A stretch of 64,000 bases of DNA, from assembly GCF_001610895.1 (NCBI RefSeq), contig NZ_CP011273.1, positions 2,666,001 to 2,730,000 of the forward strand, in the 5' to 3' direction. A program made the position numbers and the translations under genes. Source of the stretch: Planctomyces sp. SH-PL62 (lineage in GTDB: Bacteria; Planctomycetota; Planctomycetia; Isosphaerales; Isosphaeraceae). Shown here one piece after another: positions 11,604 through 20,309 of the stretch (positions are counted from its first letter, which is position 1; each line of letters begins with the position of its first letter). Under the pieces are notes generated by a model. That model was not told the DNA's origin. It saw only the letters and a program-made list of their open reading frames with translations, and made no database searches.

Positions 11604-12500
11604 GGGCCTGTTGACTGTCCGGAGGCTGTTTCGGTAAGGGTTTAGGGCGGATCGACGACCCAGGACGGAGCCGCCCGCCATGCGATACCTGATCACCGAC
11701 GAGGTCTGGGCCGTCCTCGGCCCGATGGTCGAACGCTGCCGCTCGAAGCTGGGCCCGGAGCCGGAGTTGCCCGACCGGATGTTCTTCGAGGCCGTGCTCT
11801 ACTGGGCCCGCACGGGGATCCCCTGGCGCGACCTGCCGGCCGAGTTCGGGGCCTGGGACGCCGTCTACAACCGGCTCCGGCGCTGGATCCACTCCGGGCG
11901 GCTGAAGAAGCTGTTCGACCTGATGGCCGAGCGATCGGAGTGCGAGGACGCCCGGCGGCTGATGATCGACTCGACGGTCGTCCGGGCCCATCAGCACGCC
12001 GCCGGGGCGTCGCGAAAAAAGGGGGGGGCGAGGCGCAGGCCCTCGGCCGGTCGCGCGGCGGCTTCTCGACGAAGGTGATCGCCGTCGCCTGCGACGAGGA
12101 CGGCGTCGTGGCCCTGGACGTCGCCGAGGGGCAGCGGAACGACGCGCCCCTGGCGAAGGGCGTACTGATCGAGGCCCGCGACGCGGTCGGCGCGGTCCGC
12201 GAGGTCCTGGGCGACAAGGGCTTCGACTCCGACGCGGTGCGGGACGTCGTCCTGGACGACCTCGACGCCCTGCCGGTGATCCCGAATCGGAGCAACCGCA
12301 AGGAGCCCTGGCCCTGGGACGACGAGCTGCGGGAGGTCTACAAGCAACGCAACCGGGTCGAGCGGGCCTTCGCCAAGGCGAAGCAGTTCCGCCGCTTCGC
12401 CACGAGGTATGAGAAGTTGAAGGACGTCTACCTCGGCGTGGCCCGCCTCGTCTTCGGCTTCATCCACGTCCGCAAGCTCGCTCAATCCGTCAACACGCCG
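11604..12500 (+). mobile_element. IS5-family insertion sequence, IS427-like
   Basis: An 897-bp element. The left end reads GGGCCTGTTGACTG and the reverse complement of the right end reads CGGCGTGTTGACGG, so the terminal repeats match at 11 of 14 positions. A TA on each side (11602-11603, 12501-12502) fits the short TA/TNA target duplication of the IS427 subgroup. Inside is a two-frame DDE transposase with a frameshift window. The element looks intact and has landed just after the stop of a truncated gene. Confidence 0.85.
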
Positions 12501-12503
12501 TAG
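11680..12503 (+). CDS. IS5/IS427-type transposase made by -1 frameshifting
   Basis: The first frame (11680-12078) encodes the N-terminal DUF4096-like part, with YLITDEVWAVLGP, GIPWRDLPAEFGAW and the first catalytic Asp in MIDSTVVRAHQHA. At A6G8 (12015-12028) translation must slip one base back to enter the second frame. That frame runs to the TAG at 12501-12503 and encodes RGGFSTKV, GDKGFDSDAVR (second Asp) and KQRNRVERAFAKAKQFRR (Glu in the expected place). The product would be about 274 residues, normal for this subgroup. Programmed -1 frameshifting on an A-rich heptamer followed by G is established for IS427 members. The TAG stop uses the TA of the target duplication. Confidence 0.88.
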
Positions 12504-12625
12504 CAGGTATCACGATACAATTCCACACCCCATTAGACCTTCCCCAATCGATCGATCGGTTTTTGCGGGCGAACGGTCACGTTACTGGGTATCACGCTCA
12601 AGGGAATTTCTGGGGCAATAGAAAC

Positions 12626-13081
12626 ATGGATATCAAAGACCTGCGGAATGAAATCAGTCGGATTGCGGATGCGGAGTTTGTCGGTGGCGTTCCCGCGGAC
12701 GCAATCACCTCAGCCGAGGCAGATCTGCAAGTTTCATTTCCACCGTCCTACAGGGCCTTCCTTCGGGAATTCGGTGCGGGGCACGTGTCCTCGGAAGACA
12801 TTTTCGGACTGGGCGGACCTCAGCACAGCGACGTCGTGTGGCTGGCTAAAGAGCTGAGATCCCGGACGACGACTCGGTTCCCTAGACATCTGGTGCCGAT
12901 CAGAAACGATGGATTCGGCAACTATGATTGCATTGACACGTCGACGGTGCTGCCGAATGGCGAGTGCCCGATCGTCGAATTCGTTCATGGTTGGGATGGA
13001 GGGGACAATCGCAAACTGTCCGAAGATTTTTTCCATTGGGTTATGGATATTATAAAAATGGTCCGCGAAATTGAAGCGTAA
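12626..13081 (+). CDS. SMI1/KNR4 (SUKH) family protein
   Basis: 151 residues from the ATG at 12626. The typical SUKH pattern is present: EADLQVSFPPSYRAFLREFGAG in the first third, IFGLGG shortly after, and FGNYDCIDT plus CPIVEFVHGWDG in the second half. SUKH proteins are often immunity proteins for polymorphic toxins, but single copies also occur as regulators. No toxin gene is beside it. The DNA is clearly AT-richer than the surroundings, and the gene sits between an IS5-type element and an IS3 remnant, both signs of transfer. The immunity role is inferred from the family only. Confidence 0.85.
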   Translation: MDIKDLRNEISRIADAEFVGGVPADAITSAEADLQVSFPPSYRAFLREFGAGHVSSEDIFGLGGPQHSDVVWLAKELRSRTTTRFPRHLVPIRNDGFGNYDCIDTSTVLPNGECPIVEFVHGWDGGDNRKLSEDFFHWVMDIIKMVREIEA

Positions 13082-13306
13082 AGCGCTTGGCCGGTCCATT
13101 GTGGGCGAACACGCCCTGCGGAACCGAGCGAAGGGCGGCTTGCGGCCTGAGCGATGGGACCGTATGGCGACGAAGAGAAAGTTGAGCAGGTCTCGGGACT
13201 GGCGGCGGCAGGAATCGATCGTCGTCAGCATCCGCTCGACGAAGCGACTGCCGGCCGCAGATTAGGTCCCGATGACCTGCTCCCCGGAGGCTGGTCCATC
13301 TGGTCT

Positions 13307-13344
13307 GGGAGTCATCCCCGCCCTCAAGGGCGGGGATGACTCCC
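13307..13344. repeat. perfect 17-bp palindrome with 4-nt loop
   Basis: GGGAGTCATCCCCGCCC and its exact complement flank TCAA. The second arm ends one base before the ATG of the IS3 orfA remnant at 13346, so in RNA the arm would cover any ribosome-binding site. A stem this long and perfect is unlikely by chance. It may be an IS end, a MITE-like element or a translational block; there is no T-run on either side. Confidence 0.8.
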
Positions 13345-13345
13345 G

Positions 13346-13624
13346 ATGAAGCGCCCCCGACACACGCCCGAGCCCATCGTCTGCAAATTCCCCGAGGCCC
13401 ACGCCGGACTCGCCAGGGCGACGGCCTTCCCCGAGATCTGCAAGGCCCTGGGCACCTCCGAGGCCACCGATCACCGCCGGCGCAACCAGTTCGGCGGCAA
13501 CAAGGCCGACGAGGCGAAGCGACTCGAGGAACTGGAGAAAGAAAACGCCCGGCTCAAGGCATCGTTCGCCGAGTTGGCCCTGGACAAGGCGATCCTCAAG
13601 GAGGCCGCCCGGGGAAACTCATGA
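13346..13624 (+). pseudogene. IS3-family transposase OrfA remnant
   Basis: 92 residues with the OrfA layout: a helix-turn-helix region (EICKALGTSEATDHRRRNQFGG) followed by the leucine-zipper-like KRLEELEKENARLKASFAEL and the canonical end LDKAILKEAARGN. In IS3 elements orfB, which carries the DDE catalytic core, overlaps or follows at once. Here the expected ATGAACCCG opening is present at 13621, but the sequence then diverges and no orfB can be followed. The element is therefore dead and marks an old insertion. Confidence 0.8.
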
Positions 13625-14157
13625 ACCCGGTTTGGAGGCCGAGGCGGTCGCCAGGGGGCCGCACAAATTTCCGTCATGTTTAGCCTGGATTCCTGGAAAG
13701 GCAATGCGGGCGGCGATCACGTCGCGCAAGGCGGCCGCGAGCGTTTCGTCCGGGGGCGAAGCTGGTGCTCGACGAGTTGGCTTCGCTGAGTTCGGAAGGC
13801 CGCTGGGCATGGAGAAGGGGGGAGGGCGGCGACGGAATCTCGGCATCGGTGTACGCAATCGCCCGGCCTGGGGCATCCTCTCTTTGAGCTCCTCGGCCCG
13901 CCGAGGCGGCCTGCGAGCGGGTCGGAGCGGTTGACGCGAGCTGACGAGAAGACATCAAAGCGCGCCGAACGAACCCAATCCCCGGGCGAAAAACCAACAC
14001 CAAGCCCATACGCACCAATAATTTCCGTCGATCGGGTTCGTCCTCAGGCCGGACGAACGAAGCCAATTTCCCGCCGGGCGCGCGAGGACGCCGGATGGGG
14101 CGGCCGGGCTCCCCATCCGGCGTAGAGACCGACGGCTTTTTTCGGCCGCCTTCGGCG
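13625..14157. other. non-coding decayed region with CGAACGAA-core repeats
   Basis: About 530 bp without a credible gene. It begins with what may be the first bases of a lost IS3 orfB. Two copies of a CGAACGAA(A/G/C)CCAAT core occur at about 13966 and 14053. The same core, in the opposite orientation, makes up the array at 56.66-56.94 kb. Confidence 0.5.
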
Positions 14158-16698
14158 TCAGCCCACGGGTTCGAGGACCGGGGTCCGGGCGGCCGCCGGT
14201 TGGAGGGCGATGGCGAAGGCCTCGTCGAGGGTGGAGACGCAGTGGAAGACGAGGGCCTCGCGGACGTCGGCGGGGATGTCGTCGAGGTCGGCCTCGTTCT
14301 TCTTGGGGATGATGATCTCCCGGATTCCGGCGCGATGGGCGCCGAGGACTTTTTCCTTGACCCCGCCGATGGGGAGGACGCGTCCTCGCAGGGTGGTCTC
14401 GCCGGTCATGGCGACGTCGCTGCGGACGGGTCGGTTGGTCAGGGCCGAGACGATGGCCACGGCCATCGCCACGCCCGCCGAGGGGCCGTCCTTGGGGATC
14501 GCGCCCGCCGGGACGTGGATGTGGACCTCGATCGCGCCCAGGTCGTCGGGGAACTCCAGGGCCCGCGCGTTGGCCGTCGCGTAGGTCACGGCGGCCCGCG
14601 CCGATTCCTTCATGACGTCGCCGAGCTGGCCGGTGAGGATCAGGGAGACGCTGCCGGGGCCGGCGTACCCGTCGGCCCCCTCGTGGGGCCTGGCCCCCTG
14701 GAGGCGGCGCACGGCGGCCTCGACGAACATGATGTCGCCGCCGGCCGGCGTGTAATACATGCCGGTCGCCACGCCGACCTCGGGGCCCGCGCCGGCCTGC
14801 TCGGGATGGACCTTGGGGCGGCCCAGCAGGTCGTGGACGGCTTCCGGCCCGATGGTCCCGGCCGCCGGCTCGCCCGCGGCGAGCTTCCGCGCCAGCTTGC
14901 GGGCGACGGCGCCGACCTGGCGTTCGAGCTGGCGCACGCCGCTCTCGCGGGTGTACTCGCTCACCAGGGTCGTCACGGCGTCGTCGGTGAACGTCACCTC
15001 CTCGCTCGACAGGCCCGACTCCTCGAGCTGGCGAGGGATCAGGTAGGTCTTGGCGATCTCGGCCTTCTCGCGCTCGGTGTAGCCGGCGAAGTCCACCACC
15101 TCCATCCGGTCCAGGAGCGGGCCGGGGATGTTCTGGATGAAGTTCGCCGTCGCCACGAACAGGACCTCGCTGAGGTCGAACGGGACGTTCAGATAGTTGT
15201 CCGTGAAGGTGTCGTTCTGCGCCGGGTCGAGGACTTCCAGCAGCGCGCTGGCGGGGTCCCCCTGGTACGAGACGCCGAGCTTGTCGACCTCGTCGAGCAG
15301 GAAGACGGGGTTCTTGGTCCCGACCTGCTTGAGGCCCTGGATGATCCGGCCGGGCATGGCGCCGACGTAGGTCCGCCGGTGGCCCCGGACGTCGGCCTCG
15401 TCGCGGATGCCGCCGAGCGCGGCGCGGATGTACTTCCGGCCCAGGGCGCGGGCGATCGACTTGGCGATCGACGTCTTGCCGACGCCCGGCGGGCCGACGA
15501 ACAGCAGGATCGGGCCGCGGGCCATCGCCTTGGCCTTGGCCTCCTTGCCGTCGGTGATCGAACTCTCGTCGTCGGGCTTCGCCCCGTTGAGCGACGTCGT
15601 GACCGTCTCGTTGGCTTCCTTCAGCTTCGACTTGGCGCACTCGCCCGAGGCCGCGACCTCCTCGGCCAGCTTCCGGGCGCGGAGCTGGCGGACGGCCAGG
15701 AATTCGAGCACGCGGTCCTTGACGTCCTCCAGGCCGTAATGGTCCTCGTCGAGCACCTCGGCGGCGCGCTTGAGGTCCAGGTCGTCGTCGGAGCGGACGG
15801 TCCAGGGAAGCTCGGCGATCCACTCCAGATAGGTGCGGATGACCTGCGCCTCCATCGACTCGCGGCCCGAGCGCTCCAGCCGGCCCAGCTCGCGCTCGAC
15901 CTCGACGCGGGCCTCGCGAGGGAGTTCCAGCTTGCCGAGCTTCTCGCGCAGCTCGATCAGCTCGCGGGACTGGTCGTCGTCGCCCAGCTCCTTCTGGATC
16001 GCCTTGAGCTGCTCGCGCAGGAACATCTCGCGCTGGCGCTCCCCCAGCTCCTCCTGCACCTGCGACTTGATCTCGGCCTGGGCCGCGAGCATGCCGATCT
16101 GGCGCTGGACCTGGATCAAGACCCGCCGCAGACGCTCCTCGACCCCCAGGGTCTCCAGCAAGAGCTGCTTGTCGATCACGGGAAGCTCGACGTAGCCCGC
16201 GACCAGGTCGGCGAACCGGCCGGGCTCGGTCACGGAGTCGAGCACCTGATGCAGCACCTCGTCGGGCAGCCCCCGGCGCTCGCCCAGCTCCATCGCCCGC
16301 TCACGGGTCTCCTTGTAGAGCGCGACGAACGCGGCGTCGCCCTCGTCGAGCGGCGGCACCTCGGCGATCGGCATGACGTCGGCCGTGAGGTACTCCTCCC
16401 CGTCGTGATAGTTCAGAACCGCCGCGCGGTGCTCCCCCTGGAGCAAGAGCTGGACGCCCCCCAGCCCGCGCTGGACCTGGCCGATCTTGCCGACCACCCC
16501 CATCGTGTAGAGCTGGTCCGTCGTCGGCTCGTCCACGTTCTCGCGCTGGGCGACCGCGAAGACCTCGCGGTTCTCCTTCAACGCCGCCTCGATCGCATGC
16601 AAGGTCCCCGGCCGACCGACCCCGATCGGGACCGTCAGCCCGGGATACATCACCGTCCCCCGCAAGGGGAGCACCGGCAGCGTCTGTCGTTCCGCCAT
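14158..16698 (-). CDS. lon: ATP-dependent protease La (Lon)
   Basis: 846 residues from the ATG at 16698, preceded by AGGGAGGAGG. Domains in order: LON substrate-binding domain (LPVLPLRGTVMYPGLTVPI), a helical region with REMFLREQLKAIQKELGD, an AAA+ module with Walker A GPPGVGKTS and Walker B FLLDEVDKLG, and the serine/lysine peptidase domain with PKDGPSAGVAMA (Ser) and GVKEKVLGAHRAGI (Lys). Just before Walker A there is an unusual stretch of about 45 charged residues (GECAKSKLKEAN to EAKAKAMARG), where E. coli Lon has only a few. Function: cytosolic degradation of misfolded and regulatory proteins. It is divergent from the DUF1559 gene. Confidence 0.96.
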   Translation of the reverse strand: MAERQTLPVLPLRGTVMYPGLTVPIGVGRPGTLHAIEAALKENREVFAVAQRENVDEPTTDQLYTMGVVGKIGQVQRGLGGVQLLLQGEHRAAVLNYHDGEEYLTADVMPIAEVPPLDEGDAAFVALYKETRERAMELGERRGLPDEVLHQVLDSVTEPGRFADLVAGYVELPVIDKQLLLETLGVEERLRRVLIQVQRQIGMLAAQAEIKSQVQEELGERQREMFLREQLKAIQKELGDDDQSRELIELREKLGKLELPREARVEVERELGRLERSGRESMEAQVIRTYLEWIAELPWTVRSDDDLDLKRAAEVLDEDHYGLEDVKDRVLEFLAVRQLRARKLAEEVAASGECAKSKLKEANETVTTSLNGAKPDDESSITDGKEAKAKAMARGPILLFVGPPGVGKTSIAKSIARALGRKYIRAALGGIRDEADVRGHRRTYVGAMPGRIIQGLKQVGTKNPVFLLDEVDKLGVSYQGDPASALLEVLDPAQNDTFTDNYLNVPFDLSEVLFVATANFIQNIPGPLLDRMEVVDFAGYTEREKAEIAKTYLIPRQLEESGLSSEEVTFTDDAVTTLVSEYTRESGVRQLERQVGAVARKLARKLAAGEPAAGTIGPEAVHDLLGRPKVHPEQAGAGPEVGVATGMYYTPAGGDIMFVEAAVRRLQGARPHEGADGYAGPGSVSLILTGQLGDVMKESARAAVTYATANARALEFPDDLGAIEVHIHVPAGAIPKDGPSAGVAMAVAIVSALTNRPVRSDVAMTGETTLRGRVLPIGGVKEKVLGAHRAGIREIIIPKKNEADLDDIPADVREALVFHCVSTLDEAFAIALQPAAARTPVLEPVG

Positions 16699-16750
16699 CC
16701 TCGCCTCCTCCCTCTCCATCCGCTCCGTTGCGTCTTCTCTTCCCTTTAAT

Positions 16751-16779
16751 CTAGTAGGTGTACGCCCGGACGCGGTCAA
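16751..16779 (-). promoter_or_regulatory. possible sigma-70-type promoter of lon
   Basis: On the minus strand TTGACC and TACTAG are separated by 17 bp, about 53 bp upstream of the lon start. The -35 box is good and the -10 box is poor, so this is a tentative call. Confidence 0.3.
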
Positions 16780-16976
16780 GTGTGCGAATTCCCATGAACG
16801 CGGATCGGCCACGAGCAGGCTCGCACGCACGCCCGAACAGGCCGTCGCATGCAAATCCCTCGCGCGACGGCCGCGGAATCCCGCTCGCGGGCGTTGAAAC
16901 ACGGGGGCGGACCGCGTATGAATGATAATTAATTCGTGCTACCGATCGAAGTGCGGTTCTCCGAGGATGCGGTCTC

Positions 16977-17846
16977 ATGGGGCGACGTCGCGGCTTCACG
17001 CTGATCGAGCTGCTGGTGGTGATCGCGATCATCGCGGTCCTGATCGCGCTTTTGCTGCCGGCGGTGCAAGCGGCGCGTGAGGCGGCCCGCCGGATCTCGT
17101 GCACGAACAATCTGAAGCAGATCGGGCTGGCGTTCCACGGTTATCACGACGCCCACAACCGCCTGCCGATGGGTTACGTCTTCGCGCCGGGGTATGTGCG
17201 GGGCGGGTTCGGCTGGGGGGCGATGATCCTGTCGGGCGTGGAGCAGCGGCCCTTGTTCGACTCGGCGAATTTCAGCGTGCCGCTCTGGAACGCGGCGAAC
17301 TCGACCACGTCGGCGACGCCGATCAGCTTCTTCCTCTGCCCGTCCGACGAGACATCGCCGGGTCGGTTCCTGGAGCGCGACGGCTTCCGGCATGCGAAAT
17401 CGAGCTACGTCGCATCGTTCGGTCCGGGGAACATGGACGCCGACCCGACCGACCGCCGGGGCCTCTTTTACCGCAACAGCGCCGTGAGCTTCGCGGAGGT
17501 GACCGACGGCCTCTCGACGACCCTCGCCGGCTCCGAGCGGCATAACGGGACGTTCTCGGTGGAGATCGGCTCGCACGACCACTTCGACGCCGAGACCGTC
17601 TGGATGGGTGCCGTGAAAGAGGAGCCGGACGACGACCACGCTCACACGACCCTCTTCCAGTCCAGCCACGTCCCCAACTCTCGCGACATGAACGACCAGG
17701 ACGCCGCCTGCCGTCACCCGGGCGGGATCAACACCCTCCTGGGCGACGGCTCGGTGCGGTTCCTCAAGTCCTCGATCAACCTCGACGTCTACCGGGCCAT
17801 GTCCAGCCGCTCCGGGAGCGAGGTCGTCAGCGCGGACGCCTACTGA
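16977..17846 (+). CDS. DUF1559 prepilin-type protein
   Basis: 289 residues. The N-terminus is a type IV prepilin/type II pseudopilin signal: [37 protein letters not shown], cleaved before Phe, with Glu at +5. Next comes the [18 protein letters not shown] motif that defines the planctomycete DUF1559 (SBP_bac_10) family. The C-terminus has [17 protein letters not shown], the H-X9-DG motif. Planctomycete genomes carry dozens to hundreds of these genes; their role (pseudopilus-like surface fibres) is not settled. It appears to be a single gene, with a weak GAGGAT ribosome-binding site. Confidence 0.95.
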   Translation: MGRRRGFTLIELLVVIAIIAVLIALLLPAVQAAREAARRISCTNNLKQIGLAFHGYHDAHNRLPMGYVFAPGYVRGGFGWGAMILSGVEQRPLFDSANFSVPLWNAANSTTSATPISFFLCPSDETSPGRFLERDGFRHAKSSYVASFGPGNMDADPTDRRGLFYRNSAVSFAEVTDGLSTTLAGSERHNGTFSVEIGSHDHFDAETVWMGAVKEEPDDDHAHTTLFQSSHVPNSRDMNDQDAACRHPGGINTLLGDGSVRFLKSSINLDVYRAMSSRSGSEVVSADAY

Positions 17847-17935
17847 GCGGGGGCCGCGGCGAGTCGTCGAGAAATCCGAACTCTCGCCGCAAGAATCCCG
17901 CCACGGCGACGAACCACCAGCGGGAGGATCGCGCG

Positions 17936-18379
17936 ATGAAGCTGAAGACCGATACGAGCCGGAACGTCCCCCGCGTTGGCCGGGCCCTCGCCCGCCTGCG
18001 CGACGGGACGTTCCTGATCCTGGCCGGCGTCCTGGAGCTGATCGCGGCGGTCGCCGCCCTGGCTGTCCTGATTCTGGGGAAGCTGGGCTGGCTGCTGGTC
18101 TGCGCGATTCTCGGGCCGCCGCTCTGGGCGGCGACGCGGCTCGGGGGGCTGCTGGGACGCGTCAGTTCGAGGACGGTGCTCGTCGTGGCCGCGTTCGTGG
18201 TTCCCCCGATCGTCCTGCCCGTGGCGATGTCCCAAGCCGGCCCCAGGCCCAGGTGGGTCGACTGGATGCTCCTCGCCGCCTGCCTGGCCTCGACGGCGAT
18301 CGTCCTGTGGTGGGCGGCGGCCGGTCGCGCCGTCGCGAGGCCCCAGCCCAAGCCCAAGCCCCTCGACGACTTCGCCTGA
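17936..18379 (+). CDS. small integral membrane protein
   Basis: 147 residues; the start at 17936 is supported by GGGAGGA 12 nt upstream. Four hydrophobic segments can be seen at about residues 25-47, 52-66, 81-100 and 111-127. The N-terminus is basic and the C-terminal tail is KPKPKPLDDFA. No motif of a known family is recognised. It follows the DUF1559 gene by 89 bp on the same strand but need not share its function. Confidence 0.75.
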   Translation: MKLKTDTSRNVPRVGRALARLRDGTFLILAGVLELIAAVAALAVLILGKLGWLLVCAILGPPLWAATRLGGLLGRVSSRTVLVVAAFVVPPIVLPVAMSQAGPRPRWVDWMLLAACLASTAIVLWWAAAGRAVARPQPKPKPLDDFA

Positions 18380-18395
18380 CGGGCTCCGATCCTCG

Positions 18396-19106
18396 TCAGG
18401 CGGGCTCGACGGGCTCCAGTACGGCCCAGTAGTCCGGGAGTTCCCGGGCGATCTCCCGACCGGCGTCGCGGGCTTCCCGGTAGGTCCGCAGACGCGAGAC
18501 CAGGACGGCGGGAAGGACCATCGCCAGGCAGACGGGCAGGGCGGTGGCGCGCCAATCGCGCCAGCCGAGGAAGAGGAGGGAGACGACCCCGACGATCGCG
18601 CCGAGGCTCCCGAGGGGGAGGAGGCGGCGGTTCATGAGCGACAGGAGCCGGAGCCCGGCGGCCGAGCTGCGGCCCCGCATGCGTTCCTCCAGGAAGCTTT
18701 CTGGATAGTCCGCCTCATGCACGCGGAGCCGATACACGCCCGGCGGGACGTCGGCCGAGCCGCCCATGTGGGGATGTTTCGCCAGCGCGGCGTCGTCGCG
18801 GCGGAACGCGTATTCGACCCCAGCGAACTGGAGGGAGCCGCCGACGACGGGGAATCGGTCGACCTCGCCGATGGGACGCAGGAACGCTTCCAGCTCCTCG
18901 GGCGGCCCCTCGCCGACGCAGACGCCCAGCGCGAAATCCCCGTCGCCGTCCGTCGTCAGCAGGAAGGCGCGCCCGAGGCCGACGGCCTCCTCGATCGCGC
19001 CCGAGGGGTCGTCGCGGGTCCGGTCGTCGAAGTCGTCCGGCAGCGCCTCGGGATCGAACAGGAGCAGGGCCGCGGCGTCGGTGCCGCCTTCCAGGAACTG
19101 GATCAT
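18396..19106 (-). CDS. hypothetical membrane protein
   Basis: 236 residues. The first 135 form a soluble acidic domain (LLLFDPEALPDDFDD, TTDGDGDFALGVCVGEG) that includes PPGVYRLRVHEADYPESF. Two hydrophobic segments follow at about residues 163-182 and 187-204, and the C-terminus is a short cytoplasmic helix. I recognise no family. It is transcribed away from the ligand-gated channel gene, 196 bp separating the two starts, and converges with the small membrane protein, from which 16 bp separate it. Confidence 0.7.
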   Translation of the reverse strand: MIQFLEGGTDAAALLLFDPEALPDDFDDRTRDDPSGAIEEAVGLGRAFLLTTDGDGDFALGVCVGEGPPEELEAFLRPIGEVDRFPVVGGSLQFAGVEYAFRRDDAALAKHPHMGGSADVPPGVYRLRVHEADYPESFLEERMRGRSSAAGLRLLSLMNRRLLPLGSLGAIVGVVSLLFLGWRDWRATALPVCLAMVLPAVLVSRLRTYREARDAGREIARELPDYWAVLEPVEPA

Positions 19107-19302
19107 CGCGGGGCCTCTCGAAGCGGGACGTCGGCCCGGTCGCCTCGCCCCGCACGATCCGGGCGCGTGCCTTCGCGGCGCCGACCGGGCCGCCGTCGCC
19201 TCATCCTATCACGCCGGCCGGCCGGGACGCGGCCGCGTTCGTGTCCTACAAATACCCAGGGGCGACGAGGTGGGGTGGTGCGGTCCAGCGAGGGTCGGGA
19301 CG

Positions 19303-20292
19303 ATGCGAGGCTTGTGGACGGCGGCGATGATGGTCGGACTCTCGGCGACGGCCTGGTCGCAGCCCGTCGGAAGGCCGGGACCGCCCCCGACCCCGGATGG
19401 AGGTCCGGTGGAGGTCGGCGTCGGGTTCCACATCGTCGATTTCGGCCGGATCACGGCCCGCGAGGAGACCTTCGACGTCACCGCCCACCTGGAGCTGCGC
19501 TGGCGCGACCCTCGGCTCGCGGGCGGGGTCGTCGGGGGCGGGATGTGGACGCCCCGACTCAATTTCGACAACGCCGCCGAGGCGCCCAGGCCCCACGGCG
19601 AGCCCGAGATCGAAGTCGACCCCGACGGCCGCGTGACCAGCCGGTCGATCATCAGCGGCAAGTTCTCGACGCCGCTCGACCTGCGGAAGTTCCCGTTCGA
19701 CGCCCAGGACCTCGTCGTCCGGATCTCGCTGTTCCACGACCGCTCGAAGGTCCGCTTCGCGCCGATCCCCGAAGCGATGCACATGCACGACGACGCCTCC
19801 ATCACCGACTGGTCGCTCCTGGAGCAGACCTACCGGGTCGACTCGCGGCGATATCGGCCCGACGGCGAGGAGTACTCCGTGGTGGCGTACCTGGTGCGGG
19901 CGAAACGCCGGTCCACCTTCTACGTCTGGCGGGTGCTGCTGCCGTTGACGCTCCTCTCGCTCATCCCCACGCTCGTCTTCTGGTTCGAGCCGACGAACCT
20001 CCAGCCCCAGATCAGCACGTGCATGGGGACGCTGATCGCGATGCTCGCCTTCGGTTACTCGGTCGACTTCGCCCTCCCCAAGGTCGCCTACCTCACCATC
20101 GTCGACCGCCACGCGATGGTCGGCTTCCTGGCCGCGACGGCGGCGACGATCGCGGTGACCGTGATCCACCGCTCCGTCGCGGTCGGGGCGGTCCCCGCCG
20201 CCCTGAAGGCCCAGCGCCGCCTGCGCCTGCTCTACCCGGCCGCCTACCTGGCCGTCGTGGGCCTGAGCTTCGGACTGTTCATGTCCTCGTGA
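19303..20292 (+). CDS. pentameric ligand-gated ion channel homologue (Cys-loop superfamily)
   Basis: 329 residues from the ATG at 19303; the open frame continues upstream but without a signal peptide. Residues 1-20 are a signal peptide. An extracellular beta-sandwich ligand-binding domain follows to about 205, with the family hallmark LRKFPFDAQDLVVRI (the Pro-loop; the two cysteines are absent, as in bacterial ELIC and GLIC). Four membrane helices follow: YVWRVLLPLTLLSLIPTLVF (TM1), a Met/Ala-rich pore helix near residue 240 (TM2), MVGFLAATAATIAVTVI (TM3) and YLAVVGLSFGLFM (TM4). It would form a homopentameric cation or anion channel in the inner membrane. The ligand cannot be told. Confidence 0.9.
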   Translation: MRGLWTAAMMVGLSATAWSQPVGRPGPPPTPDGGPVEVGVGFHIVDFGRITAREETFDVTAHLELRWRDPRLAGGVVGGGMWTPRLNFDNAAEAPRPHGEPEIEVDPDGRVTSRSIISGKFSTPLDLRKFPFDAQDLVVRISLFHDRSKVRFAPIPEAMHMHDDASITDWSLLEQTYRVDSRRYRPDGEEYSVVAYLVRAKRRSTFYVWRVLLPLTLLSLIPTLVFWFEPTNLQPQISTCMGTLIAMLAFGYSVDFALPKVAYLTIVDRHAMVGFLAATAATIAVTVIHRSVAVGAVPAALKAQRRLRLLYPAAYLAVVGLSFGLFMSS

Positions 20293-20309
20293 GCCCCCGG
20301 GGCGGGCCG

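Noticed and set aside
14095-16749. 884-residue plus-strand open frame
   Set aside because: Exact antisense of lon, which has all catalytic motifs.
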